The notes under the pieces were generated by a model. The model saw only the letters and a program-made list of their open reading frames with translations. It was not told the origin of the DNA and searched no databases. Shown here one piece after another: positions 1 to 6,167 of a stretch of 7,475 nt of DNA (positions within the stretch are counted from its first letter, which is position 1; every line of letters starts with the position of its first letter). The position numbers and the translations under genes are program-made. Source of the stretch: Thermoplasmata archaeon (lineage in GTDB: Archaea; Thermoplasmatota; Thermoplasmata; Thermoplasmatales; Thermoplasmataceae); assembly GCA_021795055.1 (NCBI GenBank), contig JAJYPW010000043.1, forward strand, positions 1-7,475, given 5' to 3'.

Positions 1-900
1 CCTTGACGGTTGATTCTTGGAAAGTGTGTACCTCAGAGCCTCCGGCGGGGAGTTGCTGACGAAATCGTAGGCAGAGACGTTGATCCCTGTTGAAGAATGC
101 ATTACGCCCTTTCCCTTCAGGAGAATCCTCTCGAACATCATGGGCTTAGGCGCCTTTATGTGGAATATCTCCTCTGCAATCTGCTTTCCGGTATCATACG
201 ATCCCCCAGCGGCACCATGATCCTTCCCGAAGGGTTCGGTGGTCACGCCCAGGGCAAACCATTTGGCGGGCCACTCCAGCCTCCATGGCAGCTTGCCATC
301 GTCCTTCCTGACATCGCTCTTTCCGCTGTTGCCGCATTTACAGGTGTACTCCACATAGGGGAAAGATATACCTGTAACTGTAGTGGTGGTGATCCTGCCG
401 CACTTGCTGCACATGGGGTTGTATGGTGCCCAGTTACTCTCAAGCTTTCTCTGGGACACTTCCTGAAGTATTTGCTCAACCTTACCTATGTTTTCAAAAA
501 TCAATTTCGCAGCTTCAGCCAGTGTTCCATTCTTGTAAAGATCGGATGATCTAATAACCTCTACCCTGACGTTTACGATATCGAGGGTCTTCAGGAATGG
601 ATCGAGGTAGTATTCCGAGTATGACTGCTTTCCCTCAGGCGCGGGGATCCTGTAAAGTGGTTTTCCCACATGTTCCGAGTAACTTGCCGGAAGGAAGGGG
701 TAAACCTTTCTGAGCGGATCTGCATCATCGCCAAGATAGATGAAACGGGTCTTCTTTTTCTTCCGAACGGCTGCCTTGCTGAGAATGTCCCCTGTAAGTA
801 TCTCCCTCATGTTGCCAATATGAATGGCGCCTGAAGGGGAGATACCGGTAGCTATCACTTCGTCTGAATCATCCGTAAAAAAAGCTTCAGCCCAGTGCAT
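1..900 (-). CDS. lysS: Lysyl-tRNA synthetase, class I (C-terminal part beyond window)
   Basis: This enzyme charges tRNA-Lys with lysine in the cytoplasm. It is the class I (Rossmann-fold) form found in most archaea, unrelated to the class II LysRS of most bacteria. I translated 300 residues from the ATG at 900; the frame stays open to position 1, so the C-terminal part of a protein usually over 500 residues is missing. Visible landmarks are the HIGN nucleotide-binding motif at residues 27-30, the family block DDADPLRKVYPFLP at about 58-71, a zinc-knuckle pair CSKC (164-167) and CKC (187-189), and a KMSKS-like loop KGVMHSSTG at 264-272. The start is fixed by an in-frame TAA at 906-904 and by the usual MHWAE-like N-terminus. 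There is no Shine-Dalgarno site. The gene lies 9 nt behind the gfcR stop, so translation by reinitiation on a shared transcript is likely. The identification is firm. Confidence 0.95.
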   Translation of the reverse strand, partial: MHWAEAFFTDDSDEVIATGISPSGAIHIGNMREILTGDILSKAAVRKKKKTRFIYLGDDADPLRKVYPFLPASYSEHVGKPLYRIPAPEGKQSYSEYYLDPFLKTLDIVNVRVEVIRSSDLYKNGTLAEAAKLIFENIGKVEQILQEVSQRKLESNWAPYNPMCSKCGRITTTTVTGISFPYVEYTCKCGNSGKSDVRKDDGKLPWRLEWPAKWFALGVTTEPFGKDHGAAGGSYDTGKQIAEEIFHIKAPKPMMFERILLKGKGVMHSSTGINVSAYDFVSNSPPEALRYTLSKNQPSR

Positions 901-909
901 AACTTATCA

Positions 910-1509
910 TTATGAGTTGCCGATGATGGTTGTCCTGATAATAGACCTGATCCTCACTCCAGAAATCTCGTCGGAGTGGAGCTTTGAGGCCAGTACGATT
1001 ACCAGCAGGACATTGCCGCCTTCGTTCTTGATGTCGGTGATGGTTCTTCTCAGGGTTTCACCGGTGCTTGCCACGTCATCAATAATAACTACGTTCTTCC
1101 CCTTGACTGAGGCAAAGTTGCTGCTGAAAAAGCCCTCCTGTCTCGAGTGGTGCGGCCGGTAGACGATGAGTTCTTTTTCCATGAGGTAAGATGCCATCGT
1201 TGCGAAAGGTATCCCGTTAATAGTTATTCCAAGGATAGAGTCTATCCTCTTTCCTCCGTCCTTCGATGATTCCTCGTCTATGATATCTGCCATTATCTGT
1301 GCAATGTACATTATCCTGTTTCCATAGACCCCTATTGATCTCCAGCCCACCCTGACATCTTCAACCTTAGATCCCTTGAGGAACTCCTGGCTGAGCAGCC
1401 AGGTGACTGTGTTGACCGAAAGGTGCAACTCCGTGGATATCTCTTTGTCCGAAATGCCCTTATTCTTGAGTTCAAGAGCTTTCTTGTAGAGTTCCTCGAT
1501 GCTTTTCAT
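910..1509 (-). CDS. gfcR: GfcR-type transcriptional regulator (HTH + orotate phosphoribosyltransferase-like domain)
   Basis: This 199-residue protein matches the archaeal 'PyrE-like' family renamed GfcR after work in haloarchaea, where it controls sugar-degradation genes. An N-terminal helix-turn-helix spans about residues 5-46 (the [20 protein letters not shown] segment). It is followed by a type I phosphoribosyltransferase fold whose PRPP-binding signature [13 protein letters not shown] lies at 140-152, with a flexible loop region at about 117-137. The HTH fusion argues for a regulator that senses a phosphorylated ligand rather than for the pyrimidine enzyme PyrE, but residual enzymatic activity cannot be excluded from sequence. 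The ATG at 1509 sits about 27 nt downstream of a clear TATA box, so the mRNA is probably leaderless. The gene ends with three in-frame stops (TAA TGA TAA, 912-904) and is followed at once by lysS. The specific targets in this organism are unknown. Confidence 0.9.
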   Translation of the reverse strand: MKSIEELYKKALELKNKGISDKEISTELHLSVNTVTWLLSQEFLKGSKVEDVRVGWRSIGVYGNRIMYIAQIMADIIDEESSKDGGKRIDSILGITINGIPFATMASYLMEKELIVYRPHHSRQEGFFSSNFASVKGKNVVIIDDVASTGETLRRTITDIKNEGGNVLLVIVLASKLHSDEISGVRIRSIIRTTIIGNS

Positions 1510-1532
1510 ATGAACAGTAGAACCCCACAGGG

Positions 1533-1540
1533 TATAAATA
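1533..1540 (-). promoter_or_regulatory. TATA box of gfcR
   Basis: On the minus strand the octamer TATTTATA is centred about 27 nt upstream of the gfcR ATG. This is the expected archaeal TATA-to-start distance for a leaderless transcript. It implies that gfcR (and lysS behind it) can be transcribed independently of the upstream HIT gene. Confidence 0.65.
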
Positions 1541-1669
1541 TGTCTTCAGGTGATGTATTCCGATATCCGTGAGACAGCCCGTGCAGTGACGATTCCACCG
1601 CGAGGAAGTGATGAGTATGGATCCCCTTACGAGATCCTGCAGGGTATTCGACAGAAAAGAGTGAAGATA

Positions 1670-2152
1670 TCATGGTTCATTTGGGCGCTTCCTTTCGATG
1701 CTCTCCCTGATCCTGGTGGAAATGCCATTCATCTCATCATGGCTGAATTCCTTTCTTTCCCACGATATCCTGTCAGAGCAGAACCTCGGGATCATATGCA
1801 GATGGTAGTGCATTATGCGCTGGTTAGCGCATGCTCCATTGTTCTGGCTTATATTCAGCCCATCTGCATCGGTTGCCTTTAGCAACACTGGCGCAATTCT
1901 CCTGGCTGCTTCGCAGATCTTCAAATAATATTCGTGATCGATGTCAAAAATATTCTCAAAGTGTACTTTTGGGATAATGAGGAGGTGCCCGAGTTCTACG
2001 GGCGCATGATCCAGGAATATTGCCAGGAATTCATTTTCATACACGAAATAGCCGGCCCTGTGGGTGAGTATATTCTCACAGAATACGCACCCCCTCTTAA
2101 GGCCCCTTTCAAGCCCGGTATCTCCATGCCTGCCTGAAACCGTCAAGACCAT
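1670..2152 (-). CDS. HIT-family (histidine triad) nucleotide-binding protein
   Basis: HIT proteins hydrolyse or transfer nucleoside phosphoramidate and dinucleotide-type substrates in the cytosol. The 160-residue product has the catalytic triad HYHLHM at 115-120 (H115, H117, H119) preceded by the family block QNNGACANQ. It also has GHLLIIPKVHFENI at 55-68 and a CVFC pair at 22-25 that, with histidines such as H64 and H115, could bind zinc as in Hint-type members. Most relatives begin only a few residues before the CxxC. Here the only usable in-frame starts are ATG at 2152 and TTG at 2146, leaving about 20 extra N-terminal residues; an in-frame stop lies at 2182-2180. No Shine-Dalgarno site is visible. 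Candidate TATA-like stretches lie at about 2204-2211 and 2159-2165, but neither is convincing. A 160-bp gap separates it from gfcR. The physiological substrate is unknown. Confidence 0.9.
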   Translation of the reverse strand: MVLTVSGRHGDTGLERGLKRGCVFCENILTHRAGYFVYENEFLAIFLDHAPVELGHLLIIPKVHFENIFDIDHEYYLKICEAARRIAPVLLKATDADGLNISQNNGACANQRIMHYHLHMIPRFCSDRISWERKEFSHDEMNGISTRIRESIERKRPNEP

Positions 2153-2163
2153 GCACTTCCATA

Positions 2164-2181
2164 AACGCAGTGAACGCAGTC
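2164..2181. repeat. Tandem 9-bp repeat ahead of the HIT gene
   Basis: Two adjacent copies, AACGCAGTG and AACGCAGTC, lie 12-29 bp upstream of the HIT start codon and abut a TATA-like TTTATGG on the minus strand. The location is compatible with a regulator site, but two copies of nine bases are weak evidence. Confidence 0.3.
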
Positions 2182-2378
2182 ATCTACTTTGAGAGTACCA
2201 GGACAAATAACACCATTCCCATACATAATTTACCAGCCGCGGAATAGCCGCCTGTTTCCAACTTCGTGCAAATCTGTCATCTGCATTCGCTTAATATTTG
2301 TTATGATTTAGGATCGCAGGTCGCTTCCTGTACCGCGGAATTCCAGTGCAAGGTTAATCACTTGGAAATCCATACACT

Positions 2379-3359
2379 GTGCAGGTGTATCAATATCTGG
2401 AACTCCTTCTCGGAGTGCTGGCAGTATTCTCTGGATCACTGATTTTCGTAAACGTGATTGAATATGCCGCGTTTAAGATGAAGTGGCCGGATTCTTTCCT
2501 GGGATCTATAGTTTCTCCTTTATTCACCTCATTTCCTGAATTGATTGTATTCATTATGGCCTTGTTGCTTCCAAACCAGACAGAAGGCCACGAGATTGCA
2601 ACAGGAGTGATATTTGGTGAACCTTTCATTTCCTCCTCTCTTGCTTACACTCTGGTATTGCTTGCCATCCTGCCATCGTTTATCAGGGGAAACCGCAGGT
2701 CCTCTACATTGCAAATTGACAAATCGCTTTCCTATCCTTATCTCTTGATCTCTATCCTGTATCCTCTACTCCTGCTGGCCGGGTATGTGTCCAGGGAAGT
2801 TGATTTGCTTCTGGGCGCGGTTTTTCTCATTTCATACGTATATTACGTGCACCTGATGAGGGCGAAGGCGGGCGCCGGGATGGAGGAGATCCCGGCAAAT
2901 CCCTATTTGGCGAAATTCATTTCCACCCGAAAAGCCGAGTTGATCCAGATCGTGACTTCCATTGCAATCCTGTTCTATGGCTCGGATCTTGTGGTCAAGG
3001 GAATAGGCAGCGTTTCTCTACAATTGGGCCTGAGCCCGCTCACACTTGCAATTTTGGTTGTCCCTTTTGCCACAATAATCCCGGAAACAATGACGGCGAT
3101 GATATGGGGTTACAGGGGAAAGGATTCCCTTGCGGTAGGCTCGCTGGTGGGAGAGAAGGTGCTATATTCCACTCTCTATCCGGGAATCGCCCTCTTGATT
3201 TTCCCGCTAGTCATTAACGAAAGTGCCGTGATAAGCGTGATTGCCACCGAGACAGTTTCCCTGATATATGGGCTGCTTCTCCTGAAAGGGCGATTTCCGG
3301 TGCATGCACTTTCACTGGGCCTGATATTCTTTGTTATCTTTGCTTATCTCGTGCTGTAA
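2379..3359 (+). CDS. CaCA-superfamily cation antiporter (sodium/calcium exchanger-like membrane protein)
   Basis: This 326-residue integral membrane protein has the size and two-repeat layout of prokaryotic Na+/Ca2+ exchanger relatives (about ten helices expected). It probably exchanges a cation against Na+ or H+ across the cytoplasmic membrane. Repeat 1 carries FTSFPELIVF (E54) and repeat 2 carries FATIIPETMTA (E236), the acidic residues that form the cation site in this family. The second half of each repeat is also recognisable: GVIFGEPFISS at 76-86 and GSLVGEKVLYS at 254-264. There the usual GSNxxN/D motif is replaced by GE in both halves, so ion specificity may differ. Hydrophobic segments span about 5-32, 40-64, 84-102, 119-136, 140-158, 188-209, 220-243, 260-279, 284-302 and 308-326. 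The start is GTG at 2379, with GTG at 2385 possible; a TATA-like TTAATATTT lies at 2291-2299. The family is well supported, the substrate is not. Confidence 0.87.
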   Translation: MQVYQYLELLLGVLAVFSGSLIFVNVIEYAAFKMKWPDSFLGSIVSPLFTSFPELIVFIMALLLPNQTEGHEIATGVIFGEPFISSSLAYTLVLLAILPSFIRGNRRSSTLQIDKSLSYPYLLISILYPLLLLAGYVSREVDLLLGAVFLISYVYYVHLMRAKAGAGMEEIPANPYLAKFISTRKAELIQIVTSIAILFYGSDLVVKGIGSVSLQLGLSPLTLAILVVPFATIIPETMTAMIWGYRGKDSLAVGSLVGEKVLYSTLYPGIALLIFPLVINESAVISVIATETVSLIYGLLLLKGRFPVHALSLGLIFFVIFAYLVL

Positions 3360-3424
3360 CCGTCCACCTGACAGCGAAGAAGAATGAAAGGGTTTAATGA
3401 ATCCGATGGCACACTGGCACATGG

Positions 3425-3432
3425 TAAATATG
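3425..3432 (+). promoter_or_regulatory. Probable TATA box of coaA
   Basis: TAAATATG is centred about 25 nt before the TTG start of coaA, which would give a leaderless transcript. A second AT-rich element, TTTAAT, at 3393-3398 could direct a start about 30 nt further upstream. Confidence 0.4.
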
Positions 3433-3452
3433 AGTTGGGTATTTAGTAACCG

Positions 3453-4415
3453 TTGCAGGCAAAAACAGACCCACAACAGGGGAGGCTCTCCCCATACGTT
3501 TCCTTCTCCAGGGAAGCGTGGAGGAACCTCAGAAATAACACGCCCTTGACGCTGAATTCGGCCGATCTTGACCAAATAAAGGGTATAAACGAGAAGATAT
3601 CTATTTCTGAGGTGGAGGATATATATCTTGCACTGTCTAGATTGATCAATATATACTACCAGTCTGCCAGAGACCTTTACAATTCTAGGAAAGAATTCCT
3701 TGGTACCCGTCACGAGAAGATTCCCTTCATAATCGGAATTGCGGGGAGCGTTGCTGTTGGAAAGAGCACCATATCAAGGCTGTTGAAAACCCTGATTTCC
3801 TCCTGGCCTCAGCGACCGGTGGTCGACCTGATACCCACTGACGGGTTCCTTTACGACAACAAAACCCTTGAAGAAAGAGGGCTTATGAACAGAAAGGGTT
3901 TCCCGGAAAGCTACAACCTGCATTCGCTAATAGGCTTTCTTTATGACCTGAAATCCGGTTCCACCGGATTGAAGGTGCCGGTATATTCCCATCTGAAGTA
4001 TGATATAGTTCCTGACCAATTCCATGTTGTAGATGATCCGGACATCGTGATTCTTGAAGGCCTGAATGTGCTTCAGACCAGGACATCAAAGACTGGAAAA
4101 GCACCTGGATTCTTTGTCTCAGACTTCTTTGATTTCTCCGTTTATATTGATGCACAGGAAAATGATATCAAGAACTGGTTCCTGGAGAGATTCAAAGTAT
4201 TGATGAAAACTGCGTTTGCAGACAGCGAATCATTCTTCCATTCCTATTCGTATCTCTCTGAAGATGAAGCTGTAAAAATTGCAGGCGGGATCTGGGATGA
4301 AATAAACGCAGTGAACCTAAGGGAAAATATAGACCCTACAAAATTCCACGCCCACCTTATCCTGGAAAAGCTCCAGGATCACTCCATCGGAAGCGTAAGG
4401 ATGAGAAGGATTTGA
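3453..4415 (+). CDS. coaA: Pantothenate kinase, bacterial type I (CoaA)
   Basis: CoaA phosphorylates pantothenate with ATP, the committed and usually regulated step of CoA synthesis in the cytosol. The 320-residue protein is collinear with E. coli CoaA over its whole length. It has SPYVSF near 13-18, KGINE at 43-47, a P-loop GSVAVGKST at 98-106 (K104), TDGFL at 129-133 (D130), the ERGLMNRKGFPESY block at 141-154, PVYSHLKYD at 176-184 (H180), DIVILEGLNVLQ at 197-208 and EINAVNLRENI at 283-293. Of the residues tied to CoA feedback in E. coli (R106, H177, F247), R109 and H180 are kept and F247 is L250; E. coli Y240 is F243 here. Numbering is from memory. An in-frame TAA at 3447 leaves TTG at 3453 as the only suitable start, and it gives the normal N-terminal length. 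A bacterial-type kinase in an archaeon suggests old transfer, compatible with Thermoplasmatales lacking pantoate kinase. Confidence 0.96.
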   Translation: MQAKTDPQQGRLSPYVSFSREAWRNLRNNTPLTLNSADLDQIKGINEKISISEVEDIYLALSRLINIYYQSARDLYNSRKEFLGTRHEKIPFIIGIAGSVAVGKSTISRLLKTLISSWPQRPVVDLIPTDGFLYDNKTLEERGLMNRKGFPESYNLHSLIGFLYDLKSGSTGLKVPVYSHLKYDIVPDQFHVVDDPDIVILEGLNVLQTRTSKTGKAPGFFVSDFFDFSVYIDAQENDIKNWFLERFKVLMKTAFADSESFFHSYSYLSEDEAVKIAGGIWDEINAVNLRENIDPTKFHAHLILEKLQDHSIGSVRMRRI

Positions 4416-4444
4416 AGGCTGCATTATTGTAACAAGATCTTGCA

Positions 4445-4498
4445 GAGAAGAAAAAAAGAAAAAGATAATTGGGTGCACACCTGCGTGCTGCACCAATT
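4445..4498 (-). terminator. Hairpin plus T-rich tract between convergent coaA and MFS genes
   Basis: The hairpin occupies 4467-4498. AATTGG pairs with CCAATT and TGCA pairs with TGCA, with one bulged G (4473). An inner CAC/GTG helix closes a CTGC loop. For the minus-strand MFS transcript this structure begins 2 nt after the stop codon and is followed by a T-rich run (complement of 4445-4466). This is the arrangement of an intrinsic terminator, and archaeal termination depends mainly on such U-rich tracts. It may also block read-through from coaA, although the plus-strand side has only a short T stretch. Confidence 0.6.
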
Positions 4499-4500
4499 TC

Positions 4501-5814
4501 TTACTCGTTGATGGAGTCCTCTTTCTGGGTCGATCTGTCCACGGAGAAATACAGGCCGAGCAGCATTGCTATACCGGCTATATACAGGTCCAGGCTCCAG
4601 GCAAGCTTCAGATCCATCACATGCTTCTGCAGCGTAAGGATCACCAGTGCAAGCCCGCCTACAACTGCGCCGCTGTTGTACGATACTCCCACGGCAGTGG
4701 AGCGGGATCTCTTGCTAAAGTTCAGGCTCAGGAAGGCTGGGAGCAATGAAAACATCATCGCCTCGAAGAATGCCTGAATGGAGAAAACTGTAGTGAACTG
4801 GACAAAACTGGTGGAGTACCCGAGATAGACGTAGAGAGCGCTGGGCACCGTAAATATAACTCCAAGAATCATCATCACGTTCCTTCTCCTTAGGTTGTTG
4901 GAAAAGAGTATGCCGCCTGTCCATACGCCTATCAGTGAAATGAAGTTTATTGTCAGCAGGGCATAAAAATAGTTATTGCCTGTGATTCCAACGAATCCCG
5001 TGAGCTCTGGATAGAAAGAGAATGTAGCCTGATTGATGAAGAGCAGGCCGGTCATCATCAGTATGGCAGGCAGAAGAAACGTTCGCTGTTTCAGCATGTC
5101 TTTGGCCGGGGTCCTGGTTATCTCCTTTTTGCGATGCATTTCCTCAAACACTGGAGATTCGTGAGAAATGTACCTTATCAGCAAAGTGAGAAGACCGGGA
5201 ATCAGGGCAATGATAAAAACCCATCTCCAGCCATATGCATCGTAGTTTGCCTGTCCAAAGAAGCTCTCAAGAGACAGAGCAACCAGCACTACCAGAAAAT
5301 ATCCCGTGCCGAAGCCGCTCTGAACGAAAGCACCGACGATGTTCCTTTTTTCCTTGGGAACGCTTTCCATTGCCAGTGAGGCCCCTCCACCGTACTCTGC
5401 CCCGGCAAAAACACCAGCGAAAATGACGACAATATATACCAGCACAGGAGAAAATAAGCCAATGCTATCATATGATGGGACCAGTCCTATTGAGGCAGTG
5501 AACACCGAGAAACCTACGATTGACCATGTCAGCAGTGACTTTCTGCCTATTTTGTCACCAATATAATTCCCAAGTACCGTTGATCCAGCAACCCTTGCAG
5601 CCGCACCAAGAGACACTCCGCCCAGTGTAAGAATCAGCGTCCATATCCCAAGAGACGAGGGGAACATGCTTGCAGCCAGAATGAATATGACCACAAGATA
5701 GGCAATTGTCGAATAGCCATCAAGCAGCCACCCTCCCCAGGCGGCAAGTATCTGTTTTCGTGTATCCCATTTATCGTTATCCGGAACTTCCACTTCACTT
5801 AAATTTTCAACCAT
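4501..5814 (-). CDS. MFS transporter, metabolite:H+ symporter (MHS)-like
   Basis: This is a 437-residue, roughly twelve-helix secondary transporter of the major facilitator superfamily. The loop 2-3 signature GNYIGDKIGRK is at residues 82-92. AEYGGG is near 139-144, followed by ESVPKEKR (150-157) and AFVQSGFGTGY (162-172). WRWVFIIALIPG then leads into a YISHESPVFEE loop (215-225). This order is typical of the MHS/sugar-porter-like branch that moves organic acids, osmolytes or sugars with protons. The equivalent loop in the second half (SNNLRRRN) has lost the usual acidic residue. The frame extends upstream to TTG at 5847, but I chose ATG 5814 because a GGTG able to pair with archaeal 16S rRNA lies 8 nt before it and the cytoplasmic N-terminus then has normal length. 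A strong TATA box about 95 nt upstream predicts a leader of about 70 nt. The substrate cannot be read from sequence. Confidence 0.92.
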   Translation of the reverse strand: MVENLSEVEVPDNDKWDTRKQILAAWGGWLLDGYSTIAYLVVIFILAASMFPSSLGIWTLILTLGGVSLGAAARVAGSTVLGNYIGDKIGRKSLLTWSIVGFSVFTASIGLVPSYDSIGLFSPVLVYIVVIFAGVFAGAEYGGGASLAMESVPKEKRNIVGAFVQSGFGTGYFLVVLVALSLESFFGQANYDAYGWRWVFIIALIPGLLTLLIRYISHESPVFEEMHRKKEITRTPAKDMLKQRTFLLPAILMMTGLLFINQATFSFYPELTGFVGITGNNYFYALLTINFISLIGVWTGGILFSNNLRRRNVMMILGVIFTVPSALYVYLGYSTSFVQFTTVFSIQAFFEAMMFSLLPAFLSLNFSKRSRSTAVGVSYNSGAVVGGLALVILTLQKHVMDLKLAWSLDLYIAGIAMLLGLYFSVDRSTQKEDSINE

Positions 5815-5843
5815 TTTACATGCACCATGCTTATCGTTTGGCA

Positions 5844-5858
5844 CCAAGCCTTACTTGG
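5844..5858 (-). promoter_or_regulatory. Small dyad in the MFS leader
   Basis: CCAAG and CTTGG flank a five-base spacer, forming a 5-bp inverted repeat about 30 nt upstream of the MFS ATG. Its left edge overlaps one of two near-identical copies of GCACCAWGC (5822-5830 and 5841-5849, 19 bp apart); the other copy covers the putative ribosome-binding GGTG. It could be an operator or a leader hairpin affecting translation. Statistically it is modest. Confidence 0.3.
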
Positions 5859-5903
5859 CTCGGGAAATAATGGAAATAACTCGACTACGACGCCTGAATC
5901 ATC

Positions 5904-5916
5904 TATTATTTATATT
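5904..5916 (-). promoter_or_regulatory. TATA box of the MFS gene
   Basis: On the minus strand the sequence AATATAAATAATA, preceded by a purine-rich GCAAAC that could serve as the TFB-recognition element, is the best archaeal TATA box in the window. Transcription would start near 5885, leaving a leader of about 70 nt before the ATG. Confidence 0.65.
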
Positions 5917-5921
5917 GTTTG

Positions 5922-5935
5922 CGATCCGTGGATCG
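5922..5935. promoter_or_regulatory. Perfect 14-bp dyad upstream of the MFS TATA box (candidate operator)
   Basis: CGATCC and GGATCG form a perfect inverted repeat around a GT centre. The dyad ends 6 bp upstream of the MFS TATA box, over the TFB-recognition region. This position suits a dimeric helix-turn-helix regulator that blocks or recruits TBP/TFB. The binding protein is not identifiable. Confidence 0.45.
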
Positions 5936-6140
5936 GGACAATTTGAAATATTGGCAAAATGAAGCATTCATTCCGGACAGTGTGCAAATTTGAAGAGGGT
6001 GTAAGACAGGAGAGTTCCGGACTTCGGCCTCTCTGCAAGTATTGAAAGAGAAGGATCTCGCAGCATTGCTCAATGGGAAAGCTGCTCTCACTGTTTGCAT
6101 TACCTTAAGTTGCCTGTCGTGCGTTATGGTTGTTTCTACA
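5936..6140. other. Non-coding spacer between divergent MFS and mrp promoters
   Basis: No ORF with protein-like composition is present on either strand. The stretch holds several small symmetries. CATTG-CT-CAATG lies at 6064-6075. A stem GAGAG/CTCTC (6010-6014 with 6029-6033) encloses CCG/CGG around a GACTT loop. There are two copies of TTCCGGAC (5971-5978 and 6015-6022) and two of AATTTGAA (5940-5947 and 5987-5994). These could belong to a small RNA, to regulator sites or to a decayed gene. I cannot choose among them. Confidence 0.4.
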
Positions 6141-6167
6141 GGAATTAAACAAGAGTAAAATAAAGAG

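Noticed and set aside
97..549. 150-codon plus-strand ORF
   Set aside because: It lies antisense to lysS, whose translation shows all class I LysRS motifs. The plus-strand product has no recognisable domain.
1608..1614. GTGATGA, a perfect C-box for a C/D guide RNA
   Set aside because: No CTGA D-box lies within the following 60 nt and there is no C'/D' pair, so a C/D RNA is not supported.
1550..1882. 110-codon plus-strand ORF
   Set aside because: It starts within the gfcR promoter spacer and overlaps the HIT gene in antisense. Its protein is low-quality and reads as a shadow of the HIT frame.
2237..2341. Two copies of CCGCGGAAT (2237-2245 and 2333-2341)
   Set aside because: The repeats are short and unphased, with no further shared flank. 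They look like chance matches around a CCGCGG palindrome rather than an attachment site or operator.
4433..4442. CAAGATCTTG palindrome after coaA
   Set aside because: It is a 10-bp palindrome in a downstream spacer with no T-tract. It is too short to call a terminator or site alongside the much better hairpin at 4467-4498.
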